Source: Psychrilyobacter piezotolerans (GTDB lineage Bacteria > Fusobacteriota > Fusobacteriia > Fusobacteriales > Fusobacteriaceae). Taken from it: a stretch of 35,936 bases of DNA. A model generated the notes under the pieces. The model saw nothing but the letters and a program-made list of their open reading frames with translations. It was not told the origin of the DNA and did not search any database. This document shows, piece by piece, positions 33,586 through 35,936 of this stretch. The stretch's first letter is position 1, and every line of letters begins with the position of its first letter. Both the position numbers and the translations under genes were made by a program. The DNA is taken from positions 1 to 35,936 of the forward strand of contig NZ_QUAJ01000027.1 of the NCBI RefSeq assembly GCF_003391055.1, in the 5' to 3' direction.

Positions 33586-33714
33586 AGTTTCCCCTCTTTT
33601 ATTTATTTATTTAAAATCTTAAAAAATTATTTAGTTAAAATCTTAAGACCCATGATAATTTACCTTTTAATCTATGCAATTTATGTTCATTTTTTTTTAA
33701 TCCTTACTCTGCTT

Positions 33715-34287
33715 CTAAAGCTTCCAGTTAAAATTAAAAAAAGGCATCACCGGTAAAACACCGTTCTTGGCAAAGTTTAAGAACCCTATCTGGATACCAT
33801 TTATCCGGTCTGTAACATTTATAAGTCCCAATTGAAAAAATGCTTCCACAGAATAATTGATTACTCCCAATTCATAGTCTGAATAAGATTTGGAATAATT
33901 AAGGATCCCTAATTTTAATCCTGTAAACTCCTTTGTAAGGTTTGCTGCTCCTATTAGAACTCCCTTACTATCTCCACCATGAAGATTAACAAGCCCCAGA
34001 CCGACTCCTCTAAATTCAGTATTAACTTTGTTAAATATTCCTGCTCCTAAAAATATTCCCCCCTGCAGACCTGTAAATTCGTCCACTTCACCGGCAAATA
34101 TATTAAAATCAACCCCTGTAACTTTTTCTGTAGTTCCAAAAAATACCGGTACACGCAAGCCCACAACTTCTTCTCCCTTACCTATATTCAGAGTAGGAGT
34201 TAATCCCAGTTGAAAATTTGTAGTTTCACTAAAAGTCGTTATTGTTATGCTAACCACCAAGCTTAAAAATAATATTAATTTCTTCAT
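33715..34287 (-). CDS. Exported protein with surface-type Gly/Asn repeats
   Basis: 190 residues from ATG 34287, chosen because GGGGGAG lies just upstream and a signal peptide begins there (MKKLILFLSLVVSITITTFS, cleavage after about residue 20). The mature part consists of short repeats of the kind VxGVxxG-xxN (GVGLGLVNLHGGDSKGVLIG, LKLGILNYS, LGVINYS, LGLINVT, IQIGFLNFA), which resemble the LA_2272-type surface repeats known from Leptospira and other Gram-negatives and probably form a flat beta-solenoid or barrel-like fold at the outer envelope. It starts 7 bases after the stop of the preceding exported protein, so both are one operon. The function is unknown. Confidence 0.75.
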   Translation of the reverse strand: MKKLILFLSLVVSITITTFSETTNFQLGLTPTLNIGKGEEVVGLRVPVFFGTTEKVTGVDFNIFAGEVDEFTGLQGGIFLGAGIFNKVNTEFRGVGLGLVNLHGGDSKGVLIGAANLTKEFTGLKLGILNYSKSYSDYELGVINYSVEAFFQLGLINVTDRINGIQIGFLNFAKNGVLPVMPFFNFNWKL

Positions 34288-34294
34288 TCTCCCC

Positions 34295-34966
34295 CTATAA
34301 TTCTGTTTCAAAAAAGAATGTCACATTATTTGATCCGCCATCTACCCCATTAATAATCCCAAATATTCCTGATCTATGTAAAATTCCCATTCCAATATAG
34401 GTGTCTTCTAAATCATCCATTCCGGTAATATCCTTGACATTAAAAGAAAGGGTAATATCTAAATAATTTAAATAATTAGAGTTATTTTCATGATATTGAT
34501 CGTATCTTTCTAAGTTGGTTATCCTGCTTGTATAAGATAAGCCTTCTGAAACACCCAACCTTGTACGTACATATTTATCCCATGGAAACTCCGTCCAGTA
34601 TATTTTTATACCAAAGTTTATCTCATAGGAATTGTCATTTGTATAATAATCTGTTTCTTCACCGCTATAATCGTTAAAATGGGTAATAAAGCTGCTCTGT
34701 ATGGTCACATCCACCGGAAAATCATAGGGTCTCTTATACACATATCTTTCCACCTGTATACCGGCAATTTTACCATGGTTTGGATCTTCCTTGAAATCCT
34801 TAAAGCTTATTAAATCTCCTAAATATGATTTTGTAGCCAGTCCATATAGGGGTCTGATTATATATTTATTCCCATCTACATCAAATGCCTTTCTTTTCTT
34901 TCCTTCTGTTTCTCCATAAAGATTCAAAGAAAGAAAAATTATTAAAGTAATGATTAGTTTTTTCAT
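34295..34966 (-). CDS. Exported outer-membrane beta-barrel-like protein
   Basis: 223 residues from ATG 34966. It begins with a signal peptide (MKKLIITLIIFLSLNLYGETEG, cleavage near YG-E). The mature chain alternates polar and aromatic residues (VERYVYKRPYDFPVDVTIQS, YEINFGIKIYWTEF, YLDITLSFNV), a beta-barrel pattern, and ends GMGILHRSGIFGI...SNNVTFFFETEL, aromatic last strand as in outer-membrane insertion signals but with Leu rather than Phe at the very end. I do not assign a family. AAGGAG lies 13 bases upstream; an ATG at 34978 would sit one to two bases from that site and delay the signal peptide by four residues, so some doubt remains. It is followed 7 bases later by the second exported gene. 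Confidence 0.7.
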   Translation of the reverse strand: MKKLIITLIIFLSLNLYGETEGKKRKAFDVDGNKYIIRPLYGLATKSYLGDLISFKDFKEDPNHGKIAGIQVERYVYKRPYDFPVDVTIQSSFITHFNDYSGEETDYYTNDNSYEINFGIKIYWTEFPWDKYVRTRLGVSEGLSYTSRITNLERYDQYHENNSNYLNYLDITLSFNVKDITGMDDLEDTYIGMGILHRSGIFGIINGVDGGSNNVTFFFETEL

Positions 34967-35090
34967 AAAATTTGTCATTCTCCTTCTTATGAACGCCATA
35001 TGGAATTATTGTACCATAATTATTAAATTTATTTTTTAAGAAATTTATTTTTTTTTATAGTTTTTTATCAAAAAAATCTTTTTTCTAAAT
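34967..35090. other. A/T-rich gap with candidate promoter for the envelope pair
   Basis: On the minus strand TGG-TACAAT (35025-35017 approximately) is an extended -10 about 50 bases before ATG 34966; the -35 region is unclear. No convincing pcm terminator is seen, only long A and T runs, so pcm readthrough is possible. Confidence 0.4.
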
Positions 35091-35711
35091 TTATTTGATC
35101 ATGGGCACAAACCTTACATAAATTAAACCAGTTACAGAAAATTTATCCGTATCATTTCTCTCTATATAAATTAACTGTTGACTGAATCCGCCTAGAGGAA
35201 GGATCATCCTCCCCCCTATTTTTAGCTGTTCCATTAAAATTTTTGGAATTTCCACAGGGGCCGCCGATACTATTATCGCATCATAGGGAGCCTTTTTTTC
35301 ATACCCTTCAAACCCGTTTTTTTTCAACACCTCTATATTTTTATAGCCTAACTGCTTGAGTTTTTTCTTGGATTCCGAATAAAGATGAGAATCCACCTCC
35401 AAGGTAATAACCTGTTTTGCAATTTTAGAGATGAGTGCCGCTTCATATCCCGATCCGGTTCCCACCTCTAAAACTATATCGTCTTTTTCTATCTTTAATT
35501 TTTCCATCATATAAGCTACAATATACGGCTGGGAAATTGTCTGTCCGGATCCAATGGGCAGAGGATAATCATTGTAGGCAAATTCTATTTCTTCTTCCCT
35601 GACAAAAAGATGCCTTTCAACCTCTAAAAATGCAGCTATTACCCTGGGATCCTTTATCCCGCGATAAGACAGTTGATTTTCTACCATGGCTTTTCTTATT
35701 TTTTCAAACAT
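35091..35711 (-). CDS. pcm: Protein-L-isoaspartate O-methyltransferase
   Basis: 206 residues, complete. It methylates L-isoaspartyl residues in damaged proteins with S-adenosylmethionine, starting their repair. Seen: YNDYPLPIGSGQTISQPYIVAYM (family-specific substrate block), the SAM-binding VLEVGTGSGYEAALIS (about 80-95), VITLEVD (motif post I), YDAIIVSAAP (motif II) and GGRMILPLG. The ribosome site GGGAGGAAAG lies at the edge of the 223-bp terminal repeat, so the whole leader and any promoter are inside repeated sequence. In the same direction upstream is an ORF tail (35936-35899), so pcm may belong to a longer operon. Confidence 0.96.
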   Translation of the reverse strand: MFEKIRKAMVENQLSYRGIKDPRVIAAFLEVERHLFVREEEIEFAYNDYPLPIGSGQTISQPYIVAYMMEKLKIEKDDIVLEVGTGSGYEAALISKIAKQVITLEVDSHLYSESKKKLKQLGYKNIEVLKKNGFEGYEKKAPYDAIIVSAAPVEIPKILMEQLKIGGRMILPLGGFSQQLIYIERNDTDKFSVTGLIYVRFVPMIK

Positions 35712-35713
35712 CT

Positions 35714-35936
35714 TTCCTCCCTATTTGTAAATAATTTTTTTTATTAATTTTCCTTGATAACTCAATGTATCTATTAAGTTTTTAACTTTGTTAATTTGAC
35801 AAATAATTGCTTATTTATGGATATTTCATAGTATTTAATACTGAAAACAAGAATTTTTGTATAGCAAACAAACGTCCTCACTATTTTTTTTGAAGGCCTT
35901 ATTCCCTCAATATTCTTATGGCAACTACCCTCCCAT
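35714..35936. repeat. Terminal inverted repeat, right copy (pcm leader, 223 bp)
   Basis: Exact reverse complement of 1-223. Here the repeat has a natural context: the tail of an upstream ORF, an A/T-rich leader and the pcm ribosome site directly followed by pcm. This suggests the right copy is the original and the left copy a duplicate or artefact. Two odd palindromes lie inside (35830-35842 and 35776-35788). Confidence 0.95.
35899..35936 (-). CDS. Partial ORF tail upstream of pcm
   Basis: The last 11 codons (GRVVAIRILRE, then TAA) of an ORF entering from outside the window in the pcm direction. About 190 bases separate its stop from pcm. Too short to name; it is the partner of the tail at 1-38. 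Confidence 0.35.
   Translation of the reverse strand, partial: GRVVAIRILRE

Noticed and set aside
1-35936. CRISPR array, tRNA or rRNA genes, prophage or defence island
   Set aside because: No spaced direct-repeat array, cloverleaf, rRNA stretch, phage structural gene or known defence gene was seen; the only tandem array is the 16-bp glgC-leader repeat, which has no spacers.
1-35936. Linear plasmid or phage with terminal inverted repeats
   Set aside because: The content is housekeeping (serS, fba, glnN, glg genes) with no replication, partition or terminal-protein gene, so the end repeats more likely reflect a chromosomal duplication or an assembly effect.

Overview
The window is an AT-rich (clearly below 40% GC by eye) bacterial chromosomal segment with strong SD-type ribosome sites and many intrinsic terminators. 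The gene set points to a fusobacterium, probably a marine or anaerobic relative of Psychrilyobacter, Propionigenium or Ilyobacter: a class-III glutamine synthetase, a GlgC/GlgD pair, the [FeFe]-hydrogenase maturase HydE, a class-II aldolase, TSUP transporters and an outer-envelope protein pair. This placement is inference from gene content; no 16S or marker search was possible.

Layout. (1) 1-3340 is accessory DNA: a terminal repeat, a decapitated ORF, a DUF1254/DUF1214 lipoprotein with richer base composition than its neighbours, and a dead IS6-family element that still has both ends. (2) 3365-7675 holds hydE and a TorS/TorR-like phosphorelay (hybrid kinase with REC and HPt domains, plus an OmpR-type regulator). 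(3) 7680-12616 holds two paralogous APC amino-acid permeases around a class-I amidotransferase-like peptidase (gamma-glutamyl-GABA hydrolase type), then a Cof-type HAD phosphatase and dtd. (4) 12671-20969 is a complete glycogen locus on the minus strand, transcribed glgB, glgC, glgD, glgA, glgP. (5) 20977-23475 is glnN behind an elaborate leader: promoter, 30-codon ORF, strong terminator hairpin, purine (guanine-type) riboswitch aptamer, and an A/U-stem terminator with a competing hairpin. (6) 23512-35711 is a mix of housekeeping and envelope genes: two TSUP transporters, fba, serS, a DUF2344 protein, a GT4 glycosyltransferase, pncB, two exported envelope proteins and pcm.

The most notable signals are: the guanine-type aptamer in front of a glutamine synthetase, which would tie nitrogen assimilation to purine status (glutamine is the amide donor in purine synthesis); the upstream ORF whose stop codon sits in the 5' arm of a terminator; and a perfect 223-bp inverted repeat forming both ends of the window. 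The right copy is the pcm leader and the left copy is fused to a headless ORF. The repeat means either a large invertible or duplicated chromosomal structure, or an assembly chimera. I found no CRISPR array, tRNA, rRNA, prophage or recognisable defence system.
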